64,000 nucleotides of DNA. Source: Lachnospiraceae bacterium. Lineage in GTDB: Bacteria > Bacillota > Clostridia > Lachnospirales > Lachnospiraceae. Positions 15,808 to 25,797 of the stretch are shown here, in pieces. A model generated the notes under the pieces. It saw only the letters and a program-made list of their open reading frames with translations. It was not told the origin of the DNA and ran no database searches. Within the stretch, counting starts at the first letter, position 1. The number at the start of each line of letters is the position of its first letter. The DNA lies in assembly GCA_030825115.1 (NCBI GenBank), contig JAPJQL010000007.1, forward strand, positions 1 through 64,000, written 5' to 3'. The position numbers were made by a program, and so were the translations under genes.

Positions 15808-18798
15808 ATGAAAAAATATGGGAATTCCTCCATAAAAAGCAAAATACTGGTGCCTCTCACTGCCATTCTGCTGGTTCAGGCGGCAATTCTGTTTGCGCTG
15901 GTCATATGCGGAGGAGTGGCGGGACGGCTTCGGAACAATGCGATTGACATCCTGAATGAAAATGCAGACAACAGCAGACTGCTGATGGAGCGGCAGATTG
16001 TACATCACTGGATTCGGGATATCCATACGACAAATGCAATCCGGCTGTCGGTGGAGGAGGTCCTGTCATCCAATGGAAAGCAGGCCAAAGATATTGGAAG
16101 CGACCCGGAGCTGAACCGGGAGATCATCTATGCCGCCATGCCGTCCCTGATCAATGTCCTTCACAGGAGCTATGGAAACGGAATCTATATGATCCTGGAT
16201 GGTCCGGCCGCGGTGCATAGCGGGACCGGCACGCAGGCAGGGGTCTATATTCGGGATCTGGACCCCAGGAATTATGCCGACGACAATTCGGATCTTTTGC
16301 TGGAACGGGGGCTTCCGTCGATTTCCAAGGAGTTCGGCATTGCGCTGGACAGCAACTGGGAACTGGGCTTTACGCTGGACAGAGTGCCTGCCAACGACTA
16401 TTTTTACAAGCCCTTCGATGAGGTGAAGGACCAGAAGATCAGCATAAAAAATGTGACGGATTATGGATATCTGGGAAGCCTTATGCAGCTTGATCCGATG
16501 GATGTGAAAGTGCTCACCTATTCCATACCGCTTACGCTGGCTGACGGTACCACGATCGGCGTCATCGGCGGTGATATCACGGAAGCCCAGCTCCGTTCTC
16601 TTTTAAACCAGGATTCAGAGCGGCAGGAGACCGTGCTGAAAGTGCTGGGCAGACGGGAGAAGGGCAGCAGCCTGATCTTGCCGGTCGTTGCAAGCAGCCC
16701 GGTGTTTGACACCTGCTTTGATAAAAATGCCGTTCTGCTCTGCGAGGCTGCAGAAGGCGGGACGGTCAGCCGTATCGAAGACAAGAGGGGGTCTGTCTGG
16801 TATGCAGGTGTGAAAAGTATGGACATTTACAACAACAATACCCCGTTTGAGACCGAAGAGTGGGTCGTCATGCGGCTGAGGCAGGAGAATGAACTGTTTG
16901 CTTTTTATACGGAGGTGAGCCGTATTCTGTCCATATCGCTGATGATATCGGTAGTGTTTGGGCTGGCGGCTGTGCTTCTGGTCGGAAATATCGTGACAAA
17001 CCCGATCATGAAGCTTGTACAGGAACTGAGGATTACGGGCAGGCGGGAACGGATCAGGCTGAACCGTACCAGGATTGATGAGATAGATGAACTGATCGAT
17101 GCCATAGAGGGGCTGAGCGCCGATGTGGCGGCTGCGGCATCCCGGATTTCCAATGTGCTGGAGGCATCGGGAATCCCTCTCGGCGTGTATGAGCTGGTAA
17201 ACGATATGAATAAGGTATTTTGCAGCAGAACCCTGTTTGAGCTGGTGGAGCTTCCGGCCCCGGAAGAGGATTACTGTTATCTGGAATTGGATGAGTTTCG
17301 CGCTGTCATGGAAAAACTGACACGCGAGGAGGAACGGAAAGACAGCAAGCTGTACTCAGTCTCTGCCCGCGACAAAAAACGGTGGCTGCATCTTGAGCAG
17401 GTAGTGGAGGAGAACGGGGATGTGATCGGCGTCCTTACCGATGTGACGGCAGATGTGCTGGAACGGAAAAAACTGGAAAGGGAGCGCAATTTTGACCTTC
17501 TGACAGGCATCTATAACCGAAGGGCATTCCGCGAGATCGTGGAAGAGAAGCTTCATGAGGCAGGCGAAAAACCGATGGCGTTCGTGATGTGGGACTTAGA
17601 TAACCTGAAGTATGTAAATGATACCTACGGCCATGAGGAAGGCGACCGGTACATCCGCAAATTTGCAGATTATCTGAGGACATTGGAGAAGCATGGAGCC
17701 GTGGTGGAGCGCCATTCCGGCGATGAGTTCATGGCAGTGCTGAACTGCGGTACAAAAGAGGAACAGCTTGACCATATCCGGGACTTTATGGAGCTCATGA
17801 AGCAGATTACCCTGGAGCAGGAGGACGGATACCGGCTGCCGCTGCGCGCCTCAGCCGGAATCGCATGGTACCCGGAACATGGAACAGATTTTGATACCCT
17901 GGTCCGGTTTTCTGACTTTGCCATGTATATGGCAAAGCACAGCACAAAAGGAATCCTGCAGGAATTTGATCCGGTCACATATCAGACGAACTCCTATCTG
18001 CTGTCGGGGAATGAAGAGCTGAATCATCTGCTGGAAGAGCGCAAGGTAGATTACGCGTTCCAGCCGATCGTGACGCGGGAAGGAACGGTCTACGGATATG
18101 AAGCGCTGATGCGGCCCCGCATGGTGCATTTGAAGAATGTACAGGAAGTGCTGCATCTGGCCAGGACGCAGGCGAAGCTCTCCCAGGTGGAAGAGCTGAC
18201 CTGGCTGACTGCTCTTGGGTGGTTTGACCGGTTTAAACGGGAGGGAAGGCTTGAGGCCGAAGCCCGGTTCTTTATCAATTCCATTTCCAGCACCTGCCTG
18301 AGCCAGGATACGGTCGCCATGCTGGAACGCCGGTATCCGGACTGTTTAAGCCATGTGGTCCTTGAGGTGACGGAATCGGAGCCCAAGGAAGAGAGCATGA
18401 AGGATAAGCTGGAGACCATGAAGCGGTGGAACGCGATGATCGCGATCGATGATTTTGGCTCCGGCTACAACAGCGAGAGCATCCTGTTAAAGCTGCATCC
18501 TGATATCGTCAAGCTGGATATGGAGCTTGTCCGCCATATCGATGAGGACAAAGACCGCCAGAACATGTTAAAAAGCCTGATCCCGCTGTGCCACCGTCAG
18601 GATATCCTGGTGGCGGCGGAAGGGGTGGAGACTTTCGAAGAGCTGAAAATCCTGTATGAGATGGAGGTAGACCTGTTCCAGGGATATTATCTGTGCAGGC
18701 CGGAGCTGGAAGTGCGCCCGCTAAACCCCTATATTGTTGAGAAATTGCAGGAATTAGCAAAAAATAGGACTGGTAATTGTGAAAAGACTATGATATAA
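15808..18798 (+). CDS. Membrane GGDEF-EAL protein (c-di-GMP synthesis/hydrolysis)
   Basis: A 996-residue receptor: membrane segment about 12-37, a large extracellular sensor (about 40-365), a second membrane segment (about 373-395), a HAMP-like/linker and PAS-like region (about 396-555), GGDEF domain (about 560-720) and EAL domain (about 735-985). The GGDEF signature is HSGDEF (about 636-641) and no RxxD inhibition site precedes it. The EAL domain has EALMRP (E765), EVTESE, AIDDFGSGYNS and AAEGVET, so phosphodiesterase residues look complete. ATG 15808 follows AGGTGAG; GTG 15796 is less likely. It forms a pair with the binding lipoprotein. Confidence 0.92.
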   Translation: MKKYGNSSIKSKILVPLTAILLVQAAILFALVICGGVAGRLRNNAIDILNENADNSRLLMERQIVHHWIRDIHTTNAIRLSVEEVLSSNGKQAKDIGSDPELNREIIYAAMPSLINVLHRSYGNGIYMILDGPAAVHSGTGTQAGVYIRDLDPRNYADDNSDLLLERGLPSISKEFGIALDSNWELGFTLDRVPANDYFYKPFDEVKDQKISIKNVTDYGYLGSLMQLDPMDVKVLTYSIPLTLADGTTIGVIGGDITEAQLRSLLNQDSERQETVLKVLGRREKGSSLILPVVASSPVFDTCFDKNAVLLCEAAEGGTVSRIEDKRGSVWYAGVKSMDIYNNNTPFETEEWVVMRLRQENELFAFYTEVSRILSISLMISVVFGLAAVLLVGNIVTNPIMKLVQELRITGRRERIRLNRTRIDEIDELIDAIEGLSADVAAAASRISNVLEASGIPLGVYELVNDMNKVFCSRTLFELVELPAPEEDYCYLELDEFRAVMEKLTREEERKDSKLYSVSARDKKRWLHLEQVVEENGDVIGVLTDVTADVLERKKLERERNFDLLTGIYNRRAFREIVEEKLHEAGEKPMAFVMWDLDNLKYVNDTYGHEEGDRYIRKFADYLRTLEKHGAVVERHSGDEFMAVLNCGTKEEQLDHIRDFMELMKQITLEQEDGYRLPLRASAGIAWYPEHGTDFDTLVRFSDFAMYMAKHSTKGILQEFDPVTYQTNSYLLSGNEELNHLLEERKVDYAFQPIVTREGTVYGYEALMRPRMVHLKNVQEVLHLARTQAKLSQVEELTWLTALGWFDRFKREGRLEAEARFFINSISSTCLSQDTVAMLERRYPDCLSHVVLEVTESEPKEESMKDKLETMKRWNAMIAIDDFGSGYNSESILLKLHPDIVKLDMELVRHIDEDKDRQNMLKSLIPLCHRQDILVAAEGVETFEELKILYEMEVDLFQGYYLCRPELEVRPLNPYIVEKLQELAKNRTGNCEKTMI

Positions 18799-18799
18799 T
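18791..18799 (+). promoter_or_regulatory. Extended -10 promoter of tig
   Basis: TGATATAAT (18791-18799) is a TGnTATAAT extended -10 with no good -35. It overlaps the stop codon of the GGDEF-EAL gene and lies about 65 bases before tig, giving the proteostasis block its own start. Confidence 0.65.
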
Positions 18800-18863
18800 G
18801 TTACATTGAAGTGTGGCGCCCTGCCGTGACGACCATACATAGATGCAAGGAGGAACCCAGAAC

Positions 18864-20150
18864 ATGAGTTTACAAGTAGAGAAGTTAGAAAAGAACATGG
18901 CGAAATTGACCGTAGAAGTATCGGCAGAGCAGTTTGACGAGGCTCTTAAAACTTCGTATAACAAAAATAAAAACAAATTCAACATCCCGGGATTCCGTAA
19001 GGGAAAAGCACCGCAGGCGATGATTGAGAAGATGTATGGCGTAGGCGTTCTCTATGAGGATGCAGCAGGCGAGATTATCGACACGACCTATGCAGGCGCG
19101 ATGGATGAGAGCGGGCTGGACATCGTTTCCAGACCGGAGATCAGCGTTGAGCAGATTGAAAAGGGCAAGCCGTTTATCTACACTGCTCTGGTAGCAGTAA
19201 AGCCGGAGGTAACCCTGGGCGAGTACAAGGGAATTGAAGTAGAGAAGGCAAGACCGGAAGTGACCGATGCCGATATCGATGCAGAGCTTTCCAAGGTACA
19301 GGAGCAGAACTCCAGACTGATCAGCGTAGAGGACCGTGCAGTTGCAGACGGCGACCAGACCGTGATCGACTTTGAGGGATTTGTGGATGGCGAGCCATTT
19401 GAGGGCGGCAAGGCAGAGGCATATCCGCTGACCATCGGTTCCCACTCCTTTATCGATACATTCGAAGAGCAGCTGATCGGCAAGAACATCGGCGAGGAAG
19501 TGGAAGTGAACGTAACTTTCCCGGCTGAGTACCACGCAGAAGAGCTTGCAGGCAAGCCGGCGCTCTTTAAGGTAACCGTAAAAGAGATCAAAGTAAAAGA
19601 GCTTCCTGAGCTGAACGATGAGTTCGCAGGTGAAGTTTCCGAATTTGAAACTCTGGATGAATACAAAGCAGATATTAAGGCAAAACTTTCAGAGACCAAG
19701 GAGAAGCAGGCGACCACAGAGAACGAGAACAATGTAGTACAGAAGGTTGTTGAGAACGCTTCCATGGATATTCCGGAGCCGATGATCGACCAGCAGGTAC
19801 GCAACATGATCGAGGATTATGCCCGCCGCATGCAGAGCCAGGGAATCTCTCTGGAGCAGTACATGCAGTTTACCGGCATGAACATGGAGCAGCTGCAGGA
19901 GCAGATGCGTCCGCAGGCTGAGAAGAGGATCCAGACCCGTCTTGTACTCGAGGCTGTTGTGGCTGCAGAGAACATTGCGGTAGAAGATGAAGCTGTCGAG
20001 GCTGAACTGGCGAAGATGGCTGAGGCTTACAAGATGGAAGCAGAGCAGATCAAAACCATGATGGGTGAAGAAGGACTGAATCAGATGAAGGAAGACCTGG
20101 CTGTTCAGGAAGCGGTTGATTTCCTGGTAGCTGAGGCAAAATTAGTTTAA
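18864..20150 (+). CDS. tig: Trigger factor, ribosome-associated chaperone and prolyl isomerase
   Basis: A 428-residue trigger factor. The N-terminal ribosome-binding domain carries the signature FNIPGFRKGKAP (about residues 41-52). The central FKBP-type domain (about 150-245) includes GDQTVIDFEGFVDGEPFEGG and TFPAEYHAEELAGK; the C-terminal helical chaperone arms extend from about 250. ATG 18864 has AAGGAGG ten bases upstream. It heads the tig-clpP-clpX-lon-engB block, a conserved grouping of folding and degradation genes in Bacillota. Codon use is that of a highly expressed gene. Confidence 0.97.
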   Translation: MSLQVEKLEKNMAKLTVEVSAEQFDEALKTSYNKNKNKFNIPGFRKGKAPQAMIEKMYGVGVLYEDAAGEIIDTTYAGAMDESGLDIVSRPEISVEQIEKGKPFIYTALVAVKPEVTLGEYKGIEVEKARPEVTDADIDAELSKVQEQNSRLISVEDRAVADGDQTVIDFEGFVDGEPFEGGKAEAYPLTIGSHSFIDTFEEQLIGKNIGEEVEVNVTFPAEYHAEELAGKPALFKVTVKEIKVKELPELNDEFAGEVSEFETLDEYKADIKAKLSETKEKQATTENENNVVQKVVENASMDIPEPMIDQQVRNMIEDYARRMQSQGISLEQYMQFTGMNMEQLQEQMRPQAEKRIQTRLVLEAVVAAENIAVEDEAVEAELAKMAEAYKMEAEQIKTMMGEEGLNQMKEDLAVQEAVDFLVAEAKLV

Positions 20151-20164
20151 TTTGAAATTTATGG

Positions 20165-20194
20165 GTGGATTCCCGGTTTTTTCCGGGAATCCAC
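20165..20194 (+). other. Perfect intercistronic hairpin between tig and clpP
   Basis: GTGGATTCCCGG (20165-20176) and CCGGGAATCCAC (20183-20194) form a 12-bp perfect stem around six Ts. No T run follows, so it is more likely an mRNA processing or stability element, or an inefficient terminator, than a full stop. Confidence 0.6.
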
Positions 20195-20224
20195 ACTTGT
20201 ATGAAAGACAAGGAGGAATCTGGT

Positions 20225-20806
20225 ATGGGTTTAGTACCTTATGTCATTGAGTCGACCAGCAGGGGCGAACGTTCCTACGATATTTTTTCCCGATTACTAA
20301 AAGAGAGAATTATTTTCCTTGGCGAAGAGGTGACGGACGCATCAGCAAGCCTGGTAGTCTCACAGCTTCTGTTCCTGGAGTCTGAGGACCCGGGCAAGGA
20401 TATTAATCTATATATTAACAGCCCGGGTGGTTCCGTGACCGCAGGCATGGCAATCTATGATACCATGAACTATATCAAGAGCGACGTGTCCACCATATGT
20501 ATCGGTATGGCGGCAAGCATGGGAGCATTTCTGCTCGCAGGCGGCGCGAAGGGCAAGCGGTTTGCACTCCCGAACGCAGAGGTGATGATCCACCAGCCGT
20601 CCGGCGGCGCGCAGGGACAGGCGACCGAGATTCAGATCGTGGCGGAGAAGATCCTCCAGACCAAGAAAAAATTAAATGAGATACTGGCAGCCAATACCGG
20701 TCAGCCATATGAGGTCATCTGCCGTGATACGGAGCGTGACAACTACATGACTGCGGAGGAGGCCAAAGCATATGGCCTGATCGACGGGATTTTGGTCAAG
20801 CACTAA
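20225..20806 (+). CDS. clpP: ATP-dependent Clp protease proteolytic subunit ClpP
   Basis: A 193-residue ClpP with the complete catalytic triad: S98 in GMAASMGAF, H123 in MIHQPSGG and D172 in RDTERDNYM. It forms the two-ring serine protease chamber that degrades substrates fed by ClpX, encoded 46 bases downstream. ATG 20225 follows AAGGAGG; an in-frame extension upstream runs through the tig-clpP hairpin and is not credible. Length matches family norms. Confidence 0.97.
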   Translation: MGLVPYVIESTSRGERSYDIFSRLLKERIIFLGEEVTDASASLVVSQLLFLESEDPGKDINLYINSPGGSVTAGMAIYDTMNYIKSDVSTICIGMAASMGAFLLAGGAKGKRFALPNAEVMIHQPSGGAQGQATEIQIVAEKILQTKKKLNEILAANTGQPYEVICRDTERDNYMTAEEAKAYGLIDGILVKH

Positions 20807-20852
20807 AAGCGGCTGACCGTCAGGCCAAAAGAAAGGATAGAGGTGTGCATAT

Positions 20853-22154
<1,302 letters not shown>

Positions 22155-22165
22155 TCTTGCATCAG

Positions 22166-22190
22166 AATGGGGGCTTATGCTCCCATTTTG
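22166..22190 (+). terminator. Hairpin after clpX
   Basis: A nine-pair stem (22166-22174 with 22179-22187, one G-T pair) with loop TTAT, followed by TTGCATTT. The T tract is short, so it is probably a partial terminator between clpX and lon. Confidence 0.5.
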
Positions 22191-22220
22191 CATTTAAGTA
22201 TGTGGATAAAGGAGAAAACA

Positions 22221-24533
22221 ATGGAAAGTACGATTTTCACGATGCCGGTCATTGCGCTTCGGGGGCTTTGTGTGTTGCCGAAGATGACCGTCAGTTTTGA
22301 TATCAGCCGTCCACGCTCCATCGCCGCGGTGGAAAAGGCGATGGTGACAGACCAGAAGATCTGTCTGGTGACGCAGAAAAACGTGGAAGACATGAATCCT
22401 ACGCTGGAGCAGCTCTACCACATCGGTACGGTTGCCCATGTAAAGCAGCTGGTCAAGATGCCGGGCGGCGTGGTCCGGGTGATGGTAGACGGGCTTGACA
22501 GGGCGGAACTTCTGGTCCTGGATTCCGACGATCCTGCCCTGATCGGACAGGTGGAGCTGGCCAACGGACAGAATGGAGAACTGGATTATGTGGTTGGAGA
22601 AGCCATGCTCCGGGTTCTGAAGGAAAAGCTGGAAGCCTATGGCAGGCAGCATCCAAAGTTTGCAAAGGAAGTTCTTCCAAATGTGACGATGATTACGGAG
22701 CTGGAGGAACTGATGCTTCAGATGGCGATCCAGCTTCCGTGGGATTTCACGGTGCGCCAGGAGTATCTGGAAGCGCCGGATACGACCGGACGATATGAGA
22801 CCCTCATCCGGAATCTGACCAATGAGATTGAGATATCCAGGATCCGCAGGGAGTTTCAGGAACGGGTCAAACAGAGCATCGATAAGAACCAGAAGGAATA
22901 TATTCTTCGGGAGCAGATGAAGATCATCCGGGAAGAGCTTGGCGAGGACAATCCTGTTTCGGACGCGGATGAGTTTGAAAAGCAGTTAAGGAGCCTGAAG
23001 GCGGAGAAAGAAGTCAAGGAAAAGCTGAAGAAAGAGATCGACCGGTTTAAAGGGATGCCGGGCGGAAGCCAGGAAGCCAACGTACTCAGGACCTACATAG
23101 AGACGCTTTTGGAGCTTCCCTGGAACAAGATGTCGAGGGACAACAACAATCTGAAACATGCGGAGGAAATCCTTGAGGAAGACCATTATGGTCTTGAAAA
23201 AGTGAAGGAGCGTGTCCTGGAGTACCTTGCGGTCCGCACCCTGACAAAGAAAGGTTCCAGCCCGATCATCTGTCTGGTAGGACCGCCCGGAACAGGAAAA
23301 ACCTCCATCGCCCGCTCTGTGGCACGGGCCCTGGACAAAAAATATGTGAGGATCAGCCTGGGAGGCGTCCGCGATGAGGCCGAGATCCGCGGGCATAGAA
23401 AGACCTATGTGGGTGCAATGCCCGGTCGGATGGTGGACGGGCTGCGTCAGGCGGGCGTGGCAAATCCGCTGATGCTGCTGGATGAGATCGACAAGGTGAG
23501 CAGCGACTATAAGGGAGATACCTCCTCGGCCCTTTTGGAGGTGCTGGACGGGGAGCAGAATGTAAAATTCCGCGACCACTATGTCGAAGTTCCGATCGAT
23601 CTGTCAAACGTCTTGTTTATAGCGACGGCAAACACGACCCAGACGATACCGGGACCGCTGTTAGACCGTATGGAGCTGATCGAGGTCAACAGCTACACAG
23701 AGAATGAAAAGTTCCATATTGCGAGAAATTACCTGGTAGGAAAGCAGTTAGAGCGCAACGGCTTAAAGGATAAGCAGGTCACCATATCCGACGGAGCCTT
23801 AAAAAAAATCATCCACAACTACACGAGAGAAGCTGGCGTGAGGAATCTGGAACGGCGGATCGGAGACATCTGCCGGAAGGCGGCCAGAGAATTTCTGGAG
23901 AACAACCGTCAGGTCATCCGTGTGACGGAGAGCAGTCTGGAGAAATATCTTGGGAAGGAGCGTGTTTCCTTCGAAGACGCCAATGAGGAGGACGAGGTCG
24001 GTATCGTGCGCGGTCTTGCCTGGACCAGCGTCGGCGGGGACACACTTCAGATCGAGGTCAATGTGATGCCGGGCAAGGGAGAGCAGAAGCTGACCGGCCA
24101 GATGGGCGATGTGATGAAGGAGTCTGCCCAGACGGCCCTGACCTATGTGCGCTCCATCTGCCCGCAGTACGGTGTGGCGGATGATTATTTTGAAAAGCAT
24201 GATATCCACATCCACATTCCGGAAGGCGCGGTGCCAAAGGACGGTCCGTCTGCCGGAATCACGATGGCGACGGCGATGCTGTCTGCGGTGACTGACAGAA
24301 AGGTGGCGGCCAAGGTTGCGATGACAGGGGAGATCACCCTGCGCGGCCGGGTGCTTCCGATCGGAGGTCTGAAGGAGAAGATCCTTGCGGCGAAGATGGC
24401 CCATATCGAGACGGTGCTTGTACCGGATAAAAACAGACCGGATATTGCAGAACTGTCCAAAGAGATTACCAAAGGCCTCCGCATCGTCTATGTGAAAACG
24501 ATGGAAGATGTATTAAAGGAAGCACTGGTCTGA
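22221..24533 (+). CDS. lon: ATP-dependent protease LonA
   Basis: A 770-residue LonA. The N-terminal substrate-recognition domain begins FTMPVIALRGLCVLP. The AAA+ module has Walker A GPPGTGKTS (about residue 354) and the SLGGVRDEAEIRGHRKTY segment typical of Lon; the protease domain has the Ser-Lys dyad S677 (GPSAG) and K720 (GGLKEKIL). ATG 22221 follows AAAGGAG. It degrades misfolded and short-lived regulatory proteins. It follows clpX and directly precedes engB with a 15-base gap, so lon, engB and probably mgsA share a transcript. Confidence 0.97.
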   Translation: MESTIFTMPVIALRGLCVLPKMTVSFDISRPRSIAAVEKAMVTDQKICLVTQKNVEDMNPTLEQLYHIGTVAHVKQLVKMPGGVVRVMVDGLDRAELLVLDSDDPALIGQVELANGQNGELDYVVGEAMLRVLKEKLEAYGRQHPKFAKEVLPNVTMITELEELMLQMAIQLPWDFTVRQEYLEAPDTTGRYETLIRNLTNEIEISRIRREFQERVKQSIDKNQKEYILREQMKIIREELGEDNPVSDADEFEKQLRSLKAEKEVKEKLKKEIDRFKGMPGGSQEANVLRTYIETLLELPWNKMSRDNNNLKHAEEILEEDHYGLEKVKERVLEYLAVRTLTKKGSSPIICLVGPPGTGKTSIARSVARALDKKYVRISLGGVRDEAEIRGHRKTYVGAMPGRMVDGLRQAGVANPLMLLDEIDKVSSDYKGDTSSALLEVLDGEQNVKFRDHYVEVPIDLSNVLFIATANTTQTIPGPLLDRMELIEVNSYTENEKFHIARNYLVGKQLERNGLKDKQVTISDGALKKIIHNYTREAGVRNLERRIGDICRKAAREFLENNRQVIRVTESSLEKYLGKERVSFEDANEEDEVGIVRGLAWTSVGGDTLQIEVNVMPGKGEQKLTGQMGDVMKESAQTALTYVRSICPQYGVADDYFEKHDIHIHIPEGAVPKDGPSAGITMATAMLSAVTDRKVAAKVAMTGEITLRGRVLPIGGLKEKILAAKMAHIETVLVPDKNRPDIAELSKEITKGLRIVYVKTMEDVLKEALV

Positions 24534-24548
24534 GAGAAGAGGGAATAT

Positions 24549-25154
24549 ATGATTATAAGAAAAGTGGAACTGGAGACGGTCTGCGGCATCACCAGCACCT
24601 TTCCGGACAATGAGCACCCGGAGTTTGCATTTGCAGGCAAGTCGAATGTGGGAAAATCTTCGCTGATCAATGCGCTGATGAACCGCAAATCCCTGGCGAG
24701 GACTTCCTCCCAGCCGGGTAAGACACAGACGATCAACTTTTACAATATCAACGACGAACTGTATTATGTGGACCTTCCTGGTTATGGTTATGCGAAGGTG
24801 GCGGTCGAGGTGAAGGCAAAATGGGGCAAGATGATCGAGCGGTATCTGAAAAATGCCCCGATGTTAAAATGCGTGTTCCTGCTGATCGATATCCGCCATG
24901 AGCCTTCGGCGAACGACAAGCTGATGTATGACTGGATCGTATCCAACGGCTACTACCCGGTTATCATCGCGACGAAGCTTGATAAGCTGAAACGGAGCCA
25001 GGTGGCAAAGCATGTCAAGATGGTGCGGGACGGTCTGGGCATCCGGAAGGAAGGGATCGTGATCCCGTTTTCTGCGGAGACAAAACAGGGTCGGGAAGAG
25101 ATCTGGGCGTTGATCGAGAGCATGATGGCAGAGAGAGAGAAAGGAAGTGTCTAA
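24549..25154 (+). CDS. engB: Ribosome biogenesis GTPase EngB (YsxC/YihA)
   Basis: A 201-residue EngB-type GTPase. G1 is AGKSNVGKSSLINAL, G2 region SQPGKTQTINFY, G3 DLPGYGYAKV, G4 ATKLDKLKR, and G5 region PFSAETKQG. The family is needed for late 50S subunit assembly and is usually encoded next to lon or clpX, as here. ATG 24549 lies 15 bases after the lon stop behind GAGAAGAGGG. Confidence 0.96.
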   Translation: MIIRKVELETVCGITSTFPDNEHPEFAFAGKSNVGKSSLINALMNRKSLARTSSQPGKTQTINFYNINDELYYVDLPGYGYAKVAVEVKAKWGKMIERYLKNAPMLKCVFLLIDIRHEPSANDKLMYDWIVSNGYYPVIIATKLDKLKRSQVAKHVKMVRDGLGIRKEGIVIPFSAETKQGREEIWALIESMMAEREKGSV

Positions 25155-25156
25155 GT

Positions 25157-25627
25157 ATGGCAAAAGAATATATTACGTTTACAATCGGCCCCAAGAAGGA
25201 TATCGCCCTGATCGCCCATGATAATGAAAAGCCGAAGCTGATCGAATGGTGCAAGGAGCATTATGCAGAACTCAAGCACCACAATCTGTACGGGACCGGG
25301 ACGACGGCGAGGATGATCACAGACCAGACCGGGCTGACCGTAAAGGGATACAACAGCGGTCCTCTGGGCGGAGACCAGCAGATCGGGGCAAAGATCGTAG
25401 AGGGAGTGATTGACTTTGTGGTGTTCTTTTCCGACCCGCTGACGGCACAGCCGCACGACCCCGACGTAAAGGCCCTGATGCGGATCGCCCAGGTCTATGA
25501 TATCCCGATGGCGATCAACAAAGCCACGGCAGATTTTATGATCACGTCGGAGTTTATGAATACGGATTACCAGCATGATGTGATGAATTTTAAAAAGAAT
25601 GTACAGGACCGGGCAGAGTCATTATAG
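25157..25627 (+). CDS. mgsA: Methylglyoxal synthase
   Basis: A 156-residue MgsA converting dihydroxyacetone phosphate to methylglyoxal and phosphate. Catalytic residues by family alignment are present: H21-D22 (LIAHDNEK), the GTGTT phosphate loop (46-50), D73 (GPLGGDQQ), H100 and D103 (AQPHDPD). ATG 25157 starts two bases after the engB stop with AAAGGAAG upstream, so it is very likely co-transcribed with lon-engB. The pathway bypasses lower glycolysis when phosphate is limiting and leads towards lactate or 1,2-propanediol. An iron-dependent alcohol dehydrogenase gene follows under a separate promoter. Confidence 0.95.
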   Translation: MAKEYITFTIGPKKDIALIAHDNEKPKLIEWCKEHYAELKHHNLYGTGTTARMITDQTGLTVKGYNSGPLGGDQQIGAKIVEGVIDFVVFFSDPLTAQPHDPDVKALMRIAQVYDIPMAINKATADFMITSEFMNTDYQHDVMNFKKNVQDRAESL

Positions 25628-25659
25628 ATGCCTGTTCCCTGGAAAAGCTGTTATTTGGA

Positions 25660-25734
25660 TAATGCATATCAGTAATTATATACTGATATGCATTATTTTA
25701 TATTACCTCTTTTGTGCAAACCGGACTATAATAG
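25660..25734 (+). promoter_or_regulatory. Palindromic promoter element, copy 1 (adh)
   Basis: A 15-bp perfect stem (25660-25674 / 25681-25695, loop ATTATA) contains the core ATATCAGTA-N6-TACTGATAT. Then come TTTTATATTACC (25696-25707), 19 bases, and TATAATAG (25727-25734). Copy 2 at 39987-40058 repeats core, block and -10 at identical spacing. As a hairpin followed by a T-rich stretch it could also terminate mgsA transcription. The conserved distance to the -10 box argues for a regulator-binding promoter. Confidence 0.7.
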
Positions 25735-25743
25735 AAGCAAGGA

Positions 25744-25761
25744 TTGATAATTAATTATCAA
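25744..25761. promoter_or_regulatory. 18-bp palindrome at the adh transcription start (Rex-like operator)
   Basis: TTGATAATTAATTATCAA is a perfect palindrome, beginning about 12 bases after the TATAAT box and ending about 36 bases before adh. Length, symmetry and TTG...CAA ends resemble Rex operators (TTGTTAA-N4-TTAACAA). Rex commonly represses alcohol dehydrogenases, and a rex gene lies at 38384. The match is not exact, so another repressor remains possible. Confidence 0.55.
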
Positions 25762-25797
25762 TGTAAGTACATAGCAAAGACTAAAGGAGGCTTCATT

